The position numbers and the translations under genes are program-made. Under the pieces are notes generated by a model. It was given only the letters and a program-made list of their open reading frames with translations, searched no databases and was not told the DNA's origin. From the NCBI GenBank assembly GCA_001465935.1, contig LNKV01000045.1, positions 1 to 64,000 of the forward strand: a DNA stretch of 64,000 nt. Direction: 5' to 3'. Below, one piece after another: positions 47,229 to 59,080 of this stretch. This DNA is from Clarireedia homoeocarpa (lineage: Eukaryota; Ascomycota; Leotiomycetes; Helotiales; Rutstroemiaceae). Positions within the stretch are counted from its first letter, which is position 1; each line of letters opens with the position of its first letter.

Positions 47229-48531
47229 AATAAGAGATAATTGACCTGGTATTACGTATCGTGAAGTGAATGTCCTTGTGGAAATCGAATATCAGAAAGC
47301 CAAAACCACGCCTAATATCCTTCTACATTCAAATTATTTAACTTGGATTTTTCACATCGAGGGGGGGGTCGGTGGTTATGGTACTATCTGGTGGTTTCTA
47401 ACTTGGGAAAGGGAGGTGCTTTGGCATAGGTGGCATAGAATGTCTTATCAGTGAATAAATGCATCATAGATGATAGGGATATTTAAGTTCTGAGTATGTG
47501 CAGGCGGGGCAAGGGATGAGACTCGTTTATATCATAGCCTTTCTTTCGGCTTTGAAATGAAAGGAAGGGTGAAAAAGGAGACGTAGGATTGGTCACGCTG
47601 ATTGTGCGCGGACAAGGAAAGAGCAGTTGTGATTCCTGCCTCATCAAAGCAAGCGAAATAAAAAGGGGAGGCGATAACGTCTACTTCAGTCGATACCACA
47701 ACTCTGCGTCTAGCTCACCCTTCCAGAAATCGCTGAACTATTCACATCATAGTAGACTGTACAATCCCCACAAGCGCAACCAATATCGAAGGCTAGTGCC
47801 AGATCGCTTCCGACAGTAGGGAAGCCGCTATTCTGTCCTACGTAGCTCCTATGTAATCGAGCGGCGCGACGTCGTTTGCAATGTTTGGGGAAGCTGTCTG
47901 AAAATTCCCCCATCAGACTTGGACCTGAGCTTGAGCTCTGCTGGAAGAAAGAAGACGTAGATGATTAGACATTTCTTTCCATTCTATCAAATATACTGTG
48001 ATATTTGTTCATGAGCATTAAGCATGTCGACTGTTGCATTAGGTATAAGTATACAACAGCTGGAAGATTTGATAGACATTTTCGGAATTGTTAGGCCGAA
48101 AATTTTCTCTATATGGAGCTAGGACCCAATTGGTTCTTCGGCACAAATTGCTATGCAGGCACGCGAACAGCGACTCCATATGACCCGCACTCCTAATTGT
48201 GGATGCGGTGCATTTCGAAGTATGAGAGTGTAGCATTCTTGGAGGTAAGTGCAAGTTGTAAAAGAGTATCTGGTTCGTACATAGGAAGGTTAGGACAATA
48301 AACTTGCCTTGCTGTATAAAGACCACTCCGAGTTTGATATACAACAAAGGCTTTCAAAAAAAGACTTGATTTTCTTGATTCAAATCATTAACTCGAAGCA
48401 ATAGAGTCTAAAACAGTTCCCCGCAACATGTTTAGTTGAGAGAAAAAAAGGCAGATTCTACGCACGAAGTCGAAAATTTTCAACATCCAGCGACTCTACT
48501 TTATAAAGGTTGACCAAGCATTGAAATCGTC
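47229..48531. other. No supported gene
   Basis: About 1.3 kb between EXO5 and the tRNA gene. Short frames (47589-47819, 47710-47913, 48039-48347) lack motifs. Confidence 0.5.
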
Positions 48532-48537
48532 AAAAAA
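48532..48537 (-). terminator. RNA polymerase III terminator of tRNA-Ser
   Basis: Six A on the plus strand, i.e. TTTTTT on the minus strand, 11 nt beyond the tRNA 3' end, the usual Pol III stop. Confidence 0.75.
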
Positions 48538-48548
48538 TAATATTTGAT

Positions 48549-48681
48549 CGACGTGAGTAGGATTCGAACCTACGCTTTTGGGATGTTAGAAATGAATGAG
48601 AACTATAGATGGGAACTAAACTTACCCTCCGAGGAGAATTGATTTCTAGTCAATCGCTTTAGACCACTCAGCCATCACGCC
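48549..48681 (-). tRNA. tRNA-Ser (AGA) with a 51-nt mRNA-type intron in the variable arm
   Basis: Minus strand. Acceptor GGCGTGA pairs with TCACGTC (one G-U), discriminator G. D-arm GCTGAGTGG..AGC, anticodon stem ATTGA/TCAAT around loop CTAGAAA (anticodon AGA), T-arm GTAGG-TTCGAAT-CCTAC; A and B boxes present. The variable arm is interrupted at 48575-48625 by 51 nt that begin GTAAGT, contain TTTCTAAC and end AAAG. Removing it leaves an 82-nt serine tRNA with a normal arm (TCTCCTCGGAGGC). The usual tRNA intron site (37/38) is uninterrupted. The insert matches the length and signals of the protein-gene introns in this window. Whether the tRNA is functional cannot be told from sequence. Confidence 0.85.
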
Positions 48682-49405
48682 TTAGGTTGTTGTTGCGAAA
48701 CGTCATTTATATAGAAATATATAACTTTTTGAATGATCTGATTCCATCGAGTCCTGTCCACAGATTGTTTCAAATGCTCTGGCTATATTTTGTATCCAGC
48801 AGAACTGCACGATACAGGCACTGCAAGAGTCGTCCTAAGAGAACCCGAAACGCATTCCATTAAAAGTTGATTTTATTAGAATTTCTCAAGTTTTTAGGTG
48901 CTACTCGTAGAATTAGCACAATGGCCGAGCCGAGGGGTGAGGCCTGGTTTGCAAGGCTTCAATAACAACTCATTCGCATAAAAATTCGATCAACCAACCA
49001 TTACGTCTTATACCACACTCGCCACGGAAGCAATTGTCTGATCAATGTTCTTTGGTAGTTTGAAATACGTTTTTGGTCGTAGAAGTGAAATTTCCAGCAA
49101 TAATTGAGCGGCACTTAATAGATTGTTACACCGCCAATGGCAAGTCCCGTAGGATTATTATACTCCTCAAAATTACATAGTCTGAACTGCAGTGAAACCC
49201 GTGCTGACATAAGAATGCTTTCCCTTTGTAGCTTTTTATGTCAAGACTTAACTATTTCTTGCTTCCATGGACATTCCGCTCCGGGGAATGTCCTCGTAGT
49301 ACTTTGTACAAAGACGACATCTGAAATCTATTGATACCCCAGATCAAGCACTTTTGCTCTGAACTTTCATCTTCATTAAACACAACATCATCTTCATTAA
49401 ACACA
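48682..49405. other. Intergenic with a 21-bp tandem duplication before the next ATG
   Basis: Upstream of the FAD monooxygenase. The unit 'catcttcattaaacacaa' occurs at 49368-49385 and again at 49389-49406, 21 bp apart, the second copy running into the A of the start codon. A phrase near 48920 (atggccgagc) resembles a tRNA A box, but no T-arm follows. Confidence 0.55.
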
Positions 49406-50816
49406 ATGTCTCCAACAACCGCCCCCAAAGTCATAATCATCGGTTGCGGCATCGCAGGTCCGGTCGTCGCACTTCTACTTCAGAAGAAGGGCTACACTCC
49501 GATCATTCTCGAGAAAGTTAAACAATTAGGGGATGCCGGACAGTCCGTCTTGCTGCAACCCAACGGGTATGTGGACTCGTACATCGCACAATACATGTGA
49601 TTAACCACGTGATTAGACTCAAAGTCCTATCCCTGGTCGATCTTGCGGAGCCAGTGACCAATTTTTCCCCTCATATCGAAGCGACTTTGAACAAGACTTA
49701 TATGGGTGAGTTGCTGGGAGAATCAGATTTTCTCGGCAGAGCAAAGGGGAGATATGGCCAACCAGCTTGTGGCGTGAAGAGATCCAAATTCAATTTGGAT
49801 CTTAAGCAAGCTGTTTTAGATGCGGGTATCGAGTTGCATGAGGGTTGGAAGTTGGATGCTATCGAGGAGACGGAGCACAGTGTTATAGCAATCTCGGAAG
49901 ATGGACAGAAAGTTGAAGGGTCGTTTCTTGTCGGTTGTGATGGTATACGTGCGATGTCAAGAAGTATACTTCTCAAGCGTAAAAGCGTTGAGGAGCCTGA
50001 AGCTTCATACACGGGATTGATTCAGGTACACGTTTCCCCTACTCTTGTTTTATCTGACGCTAATAACTCTTCTAGACTGGATGTTTGTCACCAACTCCAG
50101 CAAGTTTGAAAGATCATGCTACTATCATTAATATTTATGGACCTTCAGCCCATATGATCTTGTATCCTATATCGCCAGATACTACTTCTTGGGCAATTAG
50201 CCGGCGCTCTTCCATTCAACAAAAGGAAACCTGGCAAAAAGCAAGTCCATCTGAACTTGTGACTCAAAAAGCACAGCTCCTAGAAGAATTCAAGGATTGG
50301 AATAATACTCCAGCATTGGATCTCATCCGTGGAGCTGAACGATTGATCAAATATGGGGTCTTCGATCGTCCGAGCCTGGAGCCCGAGTACTGGTACGATG
50401 GCAGATGTGTTCTTATAGGAGATGCTGCACATCCTACGAGTCCACATTTAGGACAAGGTGCTAATCAAGCCATGTAAGTGTCAAATTCCTTTCCCCGTTC
50501 GGGGTCGTCCACCATGTGTCATTCTGACAATGAATCCAGGGAAGACTGTTACCATCTCCAACGCCTCCTGCCCTCGGTTGTAGGACGAGACTCACCAATC
50601 TCGACTTCTGAACTCACCAATATCTTTAGTGAATTCGCACAATTACGACAACCCAGAACGGCGGCATTGGTAGTAGGGGCAAGAGCACAAGGTGAAAATA
50701 GAGTGCTCGAAGCGGGTCCAAAGGCTGAGGAAAGAAATGAAAATATAAGGCAGATGTTTAAGAACCCGGAAGCTTGGGAGGAGAGGTACGATTCATTGCT
50801 AAGGGAGCCCTTTTAA
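49406..50816 (+). CDS. FAD-dependent monooxygenase (class A)
   Basis: Flavoprotein hydroxylase of the PHBH-like group; substrate unknown, often found in secondary metabolism or aromatic breakdown. CDS join(49406..49566,49617..50025,50076..50473,50540..50816), 414 residues; introns 50, 50 and 66 nt keep frame. Motifs: N-terminal FAD-binding 'VIIIGCGIAGPVVALLL' ending in an acidic Glu (ILEK), the DG motif 'LVGCDGIRAMSR', and the GD motif 'VLIGDAAHPTSPHLGQGANQAMED' split by the last intron. No signal peptide or membrane anchor. There is no adjacent biosynthetic core gene, so it may act alone. Confidence 0.9.
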
Positions 50817-50939
50817 CTGCAGTGTGAAACTTCCTCCGAGCAATTACATGTTTGAGCTTATAATGTTAAAAAAAAATAGACAGACAATTTTAGATTAGTA
50901 TCTATAGAAATCTTCACCCACCTTAGCCAAGCGGCACAT

Positions 50940-51748
50940 TATCAGATATACATACAACCACATGTTCTGTATTTGGGCAGTTGCGATATCCAAGCTCTAT
51001 CATTACATACATACATACATACATATATACATACATACACAGTTCTACATATCAACCAAATCAGCTTTCCAGCATTATTCATTATCTTTCCTTCCACATT
51101 ATCCAAGTTACTCCTCATATATCCATCAAGCCTACCTACGCATTTCCTTTCCTCACCATCACCACCACCACCACTCACCCACCACCCACCTCCGTATCGA
51201 AATCGGCAGCAGCGACAGCTCTATTTACCTTATATACTAGAACTGCTTTCTTTCTTTGTTTCTTTCCTTCCATGTAACAACAACAACATCTTAATCTATC
51301 CACCCACCCATCCATCCATCCACCCACCCACCTATATTCCCAATACAATACAACACCCACAACACAACACCCACCCCAAAGAAAGAGCTTGCATACATTA
51401 CATACACACCGCCCACCTTCCTCCCTTCCTCCCTTCCTCCCTTCCTCCCTTCCTTCCCTACTTCCTCACCCACCCATCCATCCATCCACTCAATATACAG
51501 GAAGTAAGGGAGGGCCATATAGATACTCTACTCTACTCTACTCTACTCTACTCTACTCTACTCTACATATCACCAGTGAATGAATGAGGTGCGTGAGTGA
51601 GTGAATGAATGGATGGGTATACAGTACCAACTATCCGAACCGAGCAACTTCAATTCAAAAGCTTCTATTCGATGTTTTACAACTAATATATATATATATA
51701 TATGTACGTTTTGAGAATCTCTATTCTGGCTTATTTAGTAAGTGTATA

Positions 51749-51779
<31 letters not shown>

Positions 51780-52330
51780 GAGTTCTTAATGATTGAATTG
51801 TATTGGGATAATTAGATATCTAAGTTTTTCAATGGCCAGATTGCACTTGAATAATCAGAAATTCAAAGTTGGTCGGATACTTAGTACACCAACTGGTGTA
51901 TCATTCACATATATTTGGGGGGTGGAAAAAGTTCCGTCTTCTTATTCTACATCCATCCAGTAACCACAACACTATGCATACCTGTACATTTATCTATCTA
52001 CCAATGAATCGATCATACACTACACCATCCATCCATTCATCCATCCAATCTCACATTTCCCATCTCCTAACCAACCCCTCCAAAGCTATGATATAAACAT
52101 TCCACACTCTCCCATCAATCCATCAGGTTCAACCCATCCACCTGGGAGAAAGATCAAAATCGATTGATCTGTTCGTCAAATCTCATCTCATCCCCATCCC
52201 CATCCCATCCCTTCGCACACCCATTTCCTCTCATCCAGCCTCCATGTATAAAATAACACGAACATACCCCTTTCACAACCTCTCACGCCCAACCATCAAT
52301 CGCCTAATCCGCATCCCCCACTGCACCACC
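50940..52330. repeat. Dense microsatellite cluster
   Basis: Between two convergent genes. Tracts include (CATA)n at about 51001-51038 and 51752-51778, CACC/CATC runs at 51160-51340, (CCCTTCCT)n at 51419-51455, (TCTAC)n with about nine units at 51524-51566, and (CATC)n in 52025-52140. Open frames here merely translate the repeats. The block may be 3' flanking DNA prone to slippage. Confidence 0.85.
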
Positions 52331-52876
52331 ACAACCACCATCGAAAAAAAATATTCAGTCATAAAGGTATCTTAAATGAAAGTCCAGAAACGAAGCGGCC
52401 GAAACAGGTCGAAAAGATAATAAAAAGAATTCGGATCAAAGATACACATTACTGTTATTGACTCCAGGCAACCTATGTGTATGTATTTTCTTTTCTGATA
52501 TGAACTCCTTCGCGGGGGAAAAAAAGTAGAAGAAAAAAATCACAATATGAACTAGAAAAATCCGAGAAAACACAAAAGAGCACAGGTTATTTGCTTCAGT
52601 AAATTCCGCAATTAATGTGCATCAAAAGAATTGAAAAAAAAAAAGGGGGGGGGAGAAGAAAAAAAGATGATCGAATCATGTGTCCAGCTTCGCTAATCGA
52701 AGGAAATTTTGGTGTACATTCGTCAATTTCGTTGATATGAAGGCATCTTTCCGTCGGCGTGATCTGGTCCCACCGTACGAGCCGCAACTCAAATCCCTAG
52801 CTTTGTACGTAAATGAAGTCTATGTTGAAGACAAAAAGTTATCTACCCAGCGTCTGTTGATTTTGGCATGTCATGT
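52331..52876. other. 3' region of the SH3 membrane-protein gene
   Basis: A-rich stretches and a G-run (52645-52652) but no gene recognised; likely 3' UTR and downstream DNA. Confidence 0.5.
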
Positions 52877-55018
52877 TTACAAAGCTTGGCCAGGAAGCGG
52901 TTTCCGCTCAACGGGACTTCGGATATTGGGAGGTGATGAGGGACCGTCCATTTGTGGAATGGGATTCATTGGTGGAGGTCCAGAGGGGCTGGATGGCTGG
53001 GGTTGGGGTTGAGCAACCGATCCACTACGGGAACGTTGACCAGCTGGAACTGGGATCTGACTTTGTTGACCTTGGGGCGTCATCGGCCTTTGCTGAGGAG
53101 GCCCTTGAGGTTTTTGGCCTTGTGGGGTCATTGGTCGCTGAGGGCCAGGGAATCCTTGTGGAGGTCGTTGACCTTGAGGTGTCATCGGTTTGTTACCAGC
53201 TGGGGACATTGATCGAGGTGGTCCTTGCATCATTCCTGGTCCATGTGGCATTCCTTGACCATTTGGTCCAGTTGGTGTCATTGGCGTCATTGGCTTGTTA
53301 CCAGAAGGTGATGAAGGGTAAGGTGGTCCTTGGTTGTTTGGCTTACGCGGACTTTGATTCATACCAGGAGACATAGGACGTTGTTGTTGCTGCTGCTGAG
53401 GAATTCGAATACCAGGAGGAGGACCACGAGGACCATTTTGTTGAGGACGAGGCTTGACGGGACGAGTAGAGAGGCAAGTTCTTGGAACAACACCTTGTTG
53501 AGAACGATCAAGACGAATGCAAAGTGCCTATAAATGTTAGCAGCTAATATTGTCACAGCACTTCAGAAGACTTACCCATCCATCATCATATTCGTGCAAA
53601 ACGCGAATCAAATCACCGGCTCTCAATTCCAATTCATCATCCATGGAAGGGTTAAAGTCAAGTTGAACACGATGAACCGCTGAGTTTGGTGGACCTCCGG
53701 CTGCAGCAATCGCCATACCGGTAGCGGTTTGAACTGGTGCAGCTGTACTTCCCGAAGCATTGCTAAATTCTGAAGCGGTAGGACTTGGTGGACCCTTGGC
53801 AGCGTCTCCATTGGTGGTGAAATCCATTTGTCGAGGTCCATTCTCGCGCTTAGAAGCGCCGCGTTTGAGACCAGCAGCTTGGACAGCAGTCGATTCAACA
53901 GGAGGAGTAGAAGAATTAGCAGTAGAACTAGCAGCAGAACTAGTGGCAGATGCAGTCGCTACAATAGCTGCAGCAGTGGCGGAAGCTGCAACGATTTTTT
54001 CGGCCGCGGGGCTATCCAAAATAGCGGGCCCCTCAGTGTTTGGTGTATCAATGGCTTCAGCATGGTTTCCGAAAGGATTGTTTTTGTTTTGCTCTTGACC
54101 TGCAACTGGAACCGTGATCACAGGTCGGTCGGAACGAGCGGCACTTGATACACTGGCGATTGGAGTCAGAGTGCTCATTTGAGGTTGAACCGAAGTGGCA
54201 GCTTGCTTTTCAGCCGCGTTGTTGTAAGGTTGGAATTGAGTAACAGGTCGAAGAGACAGACGAGGAGCAGTTGAAACGGTGCGAGCGGATTGGGTACTTG
54301 CTGCGCGTTGAGCTTGGGCGCCAAATGCTTCCGTCTTTTCATCATCAAGACGTTCTTGCTTGGCGGCGTCCTTCTTTTTCTTAAAGCAAAACAAGACAAG
54401 AGAAAGAACCGCAGCAAATAGTAAGAGGATTCCAATTGCCATTCCTGCCTTGCCCCCAGCACTCATACCGTCACTTGAACTTGACGAAGAGTCAGCAGTC
54501 GATGATGCGCTAGCAGAGGTAGTCGTCGCAGAAATTGATTTGGAGCTGCTGGGTGTGGTGACACTACCAGTAGCAGCGAGAAGAGCAAGTGAAGCTGCGA
54601 CCGATGTAGTCGGAATAATTGAACTTGGAAGATCGGATGAGCTAGTGGTAGAAGTTATTAAAGTCGCTTGACTACTACTGACTGTCGCATCTTCGTTCTT
54701 GCTGCTGGACCCGGAGGTATGGGAGGTCTGGGGGGGGTTGGGGGCTTGAGGGGTCTGGGTGGTCTGGATGGTTTGGGTGGTCTGGGCTGGTTGAGTTCTG
54801 AACGTCGTTGTATGTTGCCTTTGTGCTGATGTAGTAGAATCGGTTTGTCCGAGGGTAGTATAACCAGCAATTGCGCCGGTAAATGTTGGTGAGGCTGTTA
54901 CATAGACGACGGAGACGCTTAGCTCTGGCGCTGGATTGGCCTCTCTAATTTCCAAATCTTGTTCAGGAAGTTCGGCGCGCCGCGCATGGCGAGCATGGCG
55001 ATGTGAACGGCCTTTCAT
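52877..55018 (-). CDS. Single-pass membrane protein with cytoplasmic SH3 domain (Fus1-like layout)
   Basis: CDS complement(join(52877..53527,53576..55018)), 697 residues; one 48-nt intron inside the SH3 domain (..EYDDGW-ALCIRLDRS..). ATG at 55018 (MKGRSHRHARHARR) is the first true ATG in frame. Order: basic N-terminus, Ser/Thr-rich presumably extracellular region (60-190), one membrane helix (about 192-212) followed by KKKK, a long Ala/Ser-rich cytoplasmic segment, an SH3 domain (about 447-510: VQLDFNPSMDDELELRAGDLI, QGVVPRTCL), and a Pro/Gln/Gly tail with repeated 'MTPQGQ'. The layout resembles yeast Fus1 and related sensor/scaffold proteins; function in polarity or signalling is inference. 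No signal peptide is evident. Confidence 0.85.
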
Positions 55019-58012
55019 CTTCTCAATTGCGGTTGAAGTGCGAAAAATATTATGGGATGGTTCGTTTATCTCGAGCTGTTTCGTTTGTCTCGAGCTGGTC
55101 GATTGCAGAGTCGGGTTTGCGATGGGGGGGGGGATTATTTTAATTATCGACAATGTCTAGTAGGACATGGGAAGGGTTTGAATGAAGGTGGTGGTTTATC
55201 GATGGCAAAAGAATGTAACAATTATTGAATTGCTTCAACCTTTTGGTAGGGAGCAGGTTCAATGGGATTGTCGGATGGATACCTAGATAGGTATTGTGGT
55301 GGGTGAATTGAACAATTCGAATGGATGGTGTGGTGTGGTGTATTGTATTACCGTTTACCGGATGTTCGTCGATAAAGGAAGGACGACGAGGACGATAGAT
55401 GGTAGAAGTATTAGACTCTCGATCAAGAGAGGGAGCGGATGAGGGAGCGGATGAGGGAGGGAGAGAGAGAAGGAGGGAGAGAGAGAAGGAGGGAGAGGAG
55501 AGAAAGTTTGGATGGGAGAGGATCGTGTTTTCCCCGTTGGCCTCTGTGCAGTGAGTGAGGAGTGAGCGCTCGATTGCCCGCAGCTCAAGTGCGGAGAAAT
55601 GAAAGCGAACGGACAAACGGTACAGAGTGGGCAGGAGTGGCCAGGAAGGGTAAGAGGGCGTGTCTCTCATCCAGGGGATCCGTTTTTCCTTCCATGCAGC
55701 TTACTCGCGGTGGGTCAGGCACGGGCAGGGAACCAGATTGCGCTAGGCCATATGGGGACAAGCTCCAGGCACAACAACGGCTCAAAAGAAACAAAGCGAA
55801 ATTTGGTGGATGCGGATTGGCTGGCAGGAAGAAGTCGCGAAATTAAAAATTAATCACAGGAGAGAGAGCAAGCAGGATTCAAGGTTAAATGGCAGCCAAG
55901 TCACAGAGGAGAGAGACGAGAGAAGGAATAGAGAGAGACGAGAGAAAGAAGAGAGACGAGAGAAAGAATCCCCTCACTTTCCTCATCAACACGTATGTAT
56001 CCTTAAGCGCCGACGTGCAACCAAGTAAGTCCCTGATAATGAGGGAAATGATTTCCTTCATCCCATCTGCCTTGCTGCAAGTTACAAAATACATTTATTT
56101 ATCCATCATTTATTCATCATCTATTCATCATAACCCCCTGCAGCCACGCATTGTGATAATCTCACCACACATCAATGGAATGATTTCATCGTCGCCAGCG
56201 TTACACTCTCCCCAAATCCAGGATTATGCACACAGACGGGATCAACGACGATCCGCCAAATGTTCTGATCCCAAGGCTGCAGTTGCGACTGTACAGATTC
56301 TTGGCTTGCAATCCTCCGACCAAAAGTCCAAATGCAGTCACGATACTTTCCCCACTTGGCGAATCGGGGAACAAGAATTGACGCGTATTCCGTCCCGTCC
56401 GCTTATTTTACTACTCTCGAGCGAAAAAAAAAAAGGTCCGAGGCGAGTGCGAGGCTCTCGCTTTTCGGCTGCTGTTTAAGACATTGATTGATGGTCGCTT
56501 TGATACAGTGATCGGATATGAGACGACGATTATGTTTTTTTGGTGAAACAGAACATTTGGTGCGATAGGGAGAGATAGGTTGAGTCGGTCGCCTAAGTTA
56601 TCGCTGATTGGAAAGAGACTATTGTTTCGGATGATGGTTACGTGATAGCCTGAGCGGGCAGTGCAATTGGAGGTTATTCACAGAATGTATCAAGGAGAGA
56701 GTTCTCGTGTTTTGGCGGGGAAGATTGAGAAGGGGGGTCATTTGGTGGGATAAGTCGTCTGCCCGACTACCTCTGGATAGAATCGGCAACAGGTCGAGGC
56801 CGTTCTGACCTATCTGCATCGAACCACTCACAAGAGTGCCGAGTTGAGTGAATATTGACTTCGAGGCCATCTAAGTAGGTAGGCTCGCTTGGGTTGAACT
56901 GCAACATATATAGTAGTCTAGTCTAGAGTATAATAACACCAGACCATTTCCTTATCGTACTCTCTCTCAATCATCCCAACTTATCTTATCGCTTCATTAT
57001 TGTTGATTGAAATAAACCTCTCTCTCTCTCTATGTACTACGCCGCCGCCGCCGCCGTGCAGCTCAACATCGTTTCGGGATTGGAACCATGGAAATAACGA
57101 ATGCGCCGTTATGCGGGGGAGGCGAGTGAGGGAGGGAGGGAGTAGTTAATCTTACCATCCCATTTGAAGTTCTGCCCCGCGGGACAGCATCCTTGCTTTG
57201 CCACTGGCCGATGTCACTGTGTTAGGGGGAAGACAGTATTCAGTTTGTACCTTCGATATCCCATTAGCATCTCCATTCCGGCGTCTATCGCCCGTCGGCT
57301 GGAAAACGTTTCCAAGCTTCTTGAGTGGAAGATTAGGTGCACCAAAGAAAGTCTTACTCGGTGCCAACACAGACTATTTTCGAAGAGTTAGGGAGAGAAA
57401 AAAACGTCAACTCCATATCTATATCTGAGATATAGGTACTGTATGTAGTATAGGTATTCGCATTTCTAGGATTGGAGCGCCACGAAATAGACAAGTGTAC
57501 CTCTGGAGTTTCGCTCTGTGCACGCACAACGCCCGCAGCGAAGGAAAGACCGATTATGGGGGTAGAGTGATTTCATTATGAACTGACTAAGATTGAGATG
57601 AGGGAAGATTGATTTCAGTTCGAGCGATCAGTTTATACGAAGAATAAGAAGATGCTGGTGGAGTTGGCTTTATGCTGATTGTTTGGTGCGAAAACTCCAA
57701 AAGTGAACGCCACTTCTAGAGAAGTGACAATTACGGCTTATATTTGGTTGGTTTGACATTTGGCTATTATAAACTACAAAGATTTTAATACACCAGACAT
57801 CATGTTCGTTGTAACAATGCTCTCTACTTTCTTTACACTCGAGCAAGTGCAACAAAGACCCTGGATCTGTGTAGAGATGTAACAGCTCTCTTGTTTACTT
57901 GCGGTACAGCTAAGCTTTTTGGTATGTAGTACTTTTACTCTTACGGAGATAATGCAAAAGATTGTTCTACAGCATCTATCTAAACTGCTCGAGACAAACC
58001 AATATCAGATCT
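55019..58012. other. 3 kb without a recognised gene; low-complexity promoter region
   Basis: Next to the SH3 gene start the DNA is rich in GGGAGA and GAGAGACGAGAGA units (55430-55500, 55900-55975), with (CT)n at 57018-57032 and GCC repeats at 57042-57057. Many open frames exist, none with a domain or splice-consistent continuation. The long low-complexity leader suggests an extended 5' regulatory region for the SH3 gene. Confidence 0.5.
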
Positions 58013-58225
58013 TGTCGCCATAGAAGCGACCGACTTATGGCCGAATGAGATTAAACCCTCATTTGGTATGCTCAACATTGGACGACTACAGGAGAGAATA
58101 AGGGCGTAGTTAGGAAACTTAAATAAGGGCCTTATGCCCATTAATGAGAAGACAGCTACAAACCCTTGAATACTCCCGGACCCACCTTTGCAAGAGTGAG
58201 TACGGGCGTGAAGGGTGTAACGACA
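58013..58225. mobile_element. Second, diverged copy of the solo LTR
   Basis: About 213 bp starting TGTCGCC and ending ACGACA, inverted relative to the copy at 14743-14978. Shared phrases: 'ccgaatgagatta', 'cctcatttgg', 'ataagggccttat', 'gacagctaca' and 'ggcgtgaagggtgta'. Flanks (GATCT and GAAAC) do not match, so the target duplication has decayed or the ends differ. No internal retrotransposon sequence is attached. Confidence 0.7.
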
Positions 58226-59080
58226 GAAACAAGGAAATATCCTAATACTATAGAGCAAGATTTTTCAGAGGAAGGGTATAGTGTATGCAAAGAGGACACT
58301 AAAATCGTGCACATATAGCAGGGTTATATGATAGATAGCCTGGAAGTACAACTAACCTAGGTAAGCACAGCTCGCAGCCACGTAATATCTGCAACAACGC
58401 CCGACCCTGGAGGAGGGAGCTAGCGAAGCAGAGTGAGGAAGGGCTATTACAACAGGCGGGCGAATATGCAGTCAACCTCATAACATAACATCAGGGCGAA
58501 ATATGCAGTCAGCTTAAACCCCCCTAACGGCCGGGCGAATAAGTTACAATAGTAACTACAGCAACTTATAGATATTCAATATATGATTAGTATATAAAGC
58601 TTCATCCGTAAACATATGCGCCCTGTGTATACTAGGTGTCCCACATGATTGTTGTTGACATATTGGGGTCGTATCCACTACCCACTCCGCCTACCGTTTC
58701 TACTTCACCCATCTATACCCAGCCAATTACCATCACTTCTTCCTTATGATGCTTTCTCGCTAGTGCGAAATGGGGGAGGGGCTATTGGGAGTTGTGGGAG
58801 GGTGTAGGAAAAATTTTACTGGTTGGAGCGCTAAAGTCTACCTTTCTATGATTGATCTCATGCAAGCTAGGGTATGAAACCAACCTTTGCTATCAGCTTT
58901 TAAAGGAGCCCCCTAGAAATCTACTCCATAATTCAGTGGAGAATATACAAGAATAACAAGATATCTTTGAATTAAATATTTCTTGAGAATTATCAGAGAC
59001 GATTAAATTCGCGTTGGATATTATTCAGGTCAAGAATAACTTTTGCATACAGTCGGAATTGGATTTTATAAAACTACTTC
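58226..59080. other. Upstream region of the TPR-CHAT gene
   Basis: Contains a direct repeat 'gggcgaa(t)atatgcagtca' (about 58459 and 58495) and a TATA-like 'ttttataaaa' at about 59064. No extra exon or N-terminal domain could be found; an in-frame TAA lies just upstream of the ATG at 59081. Confidence 0.5.

Noticed and set aside
48901..48970. tRNA-like A box (atggccgagc) on the plus strand
   Set aside because: No T-arm/B box, no acceptor pairing and no terminator in the expected positions.
50962..51587. Plus-strand frames of up to 204 codons
   Set aside because: They consist of translated microsatellites (Thr-Tyr-Ile-His, Pro-Ser runs).
57152..57428. Antiparallel frames of about 75 codons
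   Set aside because: Mutually antisense, no motif on either strand.
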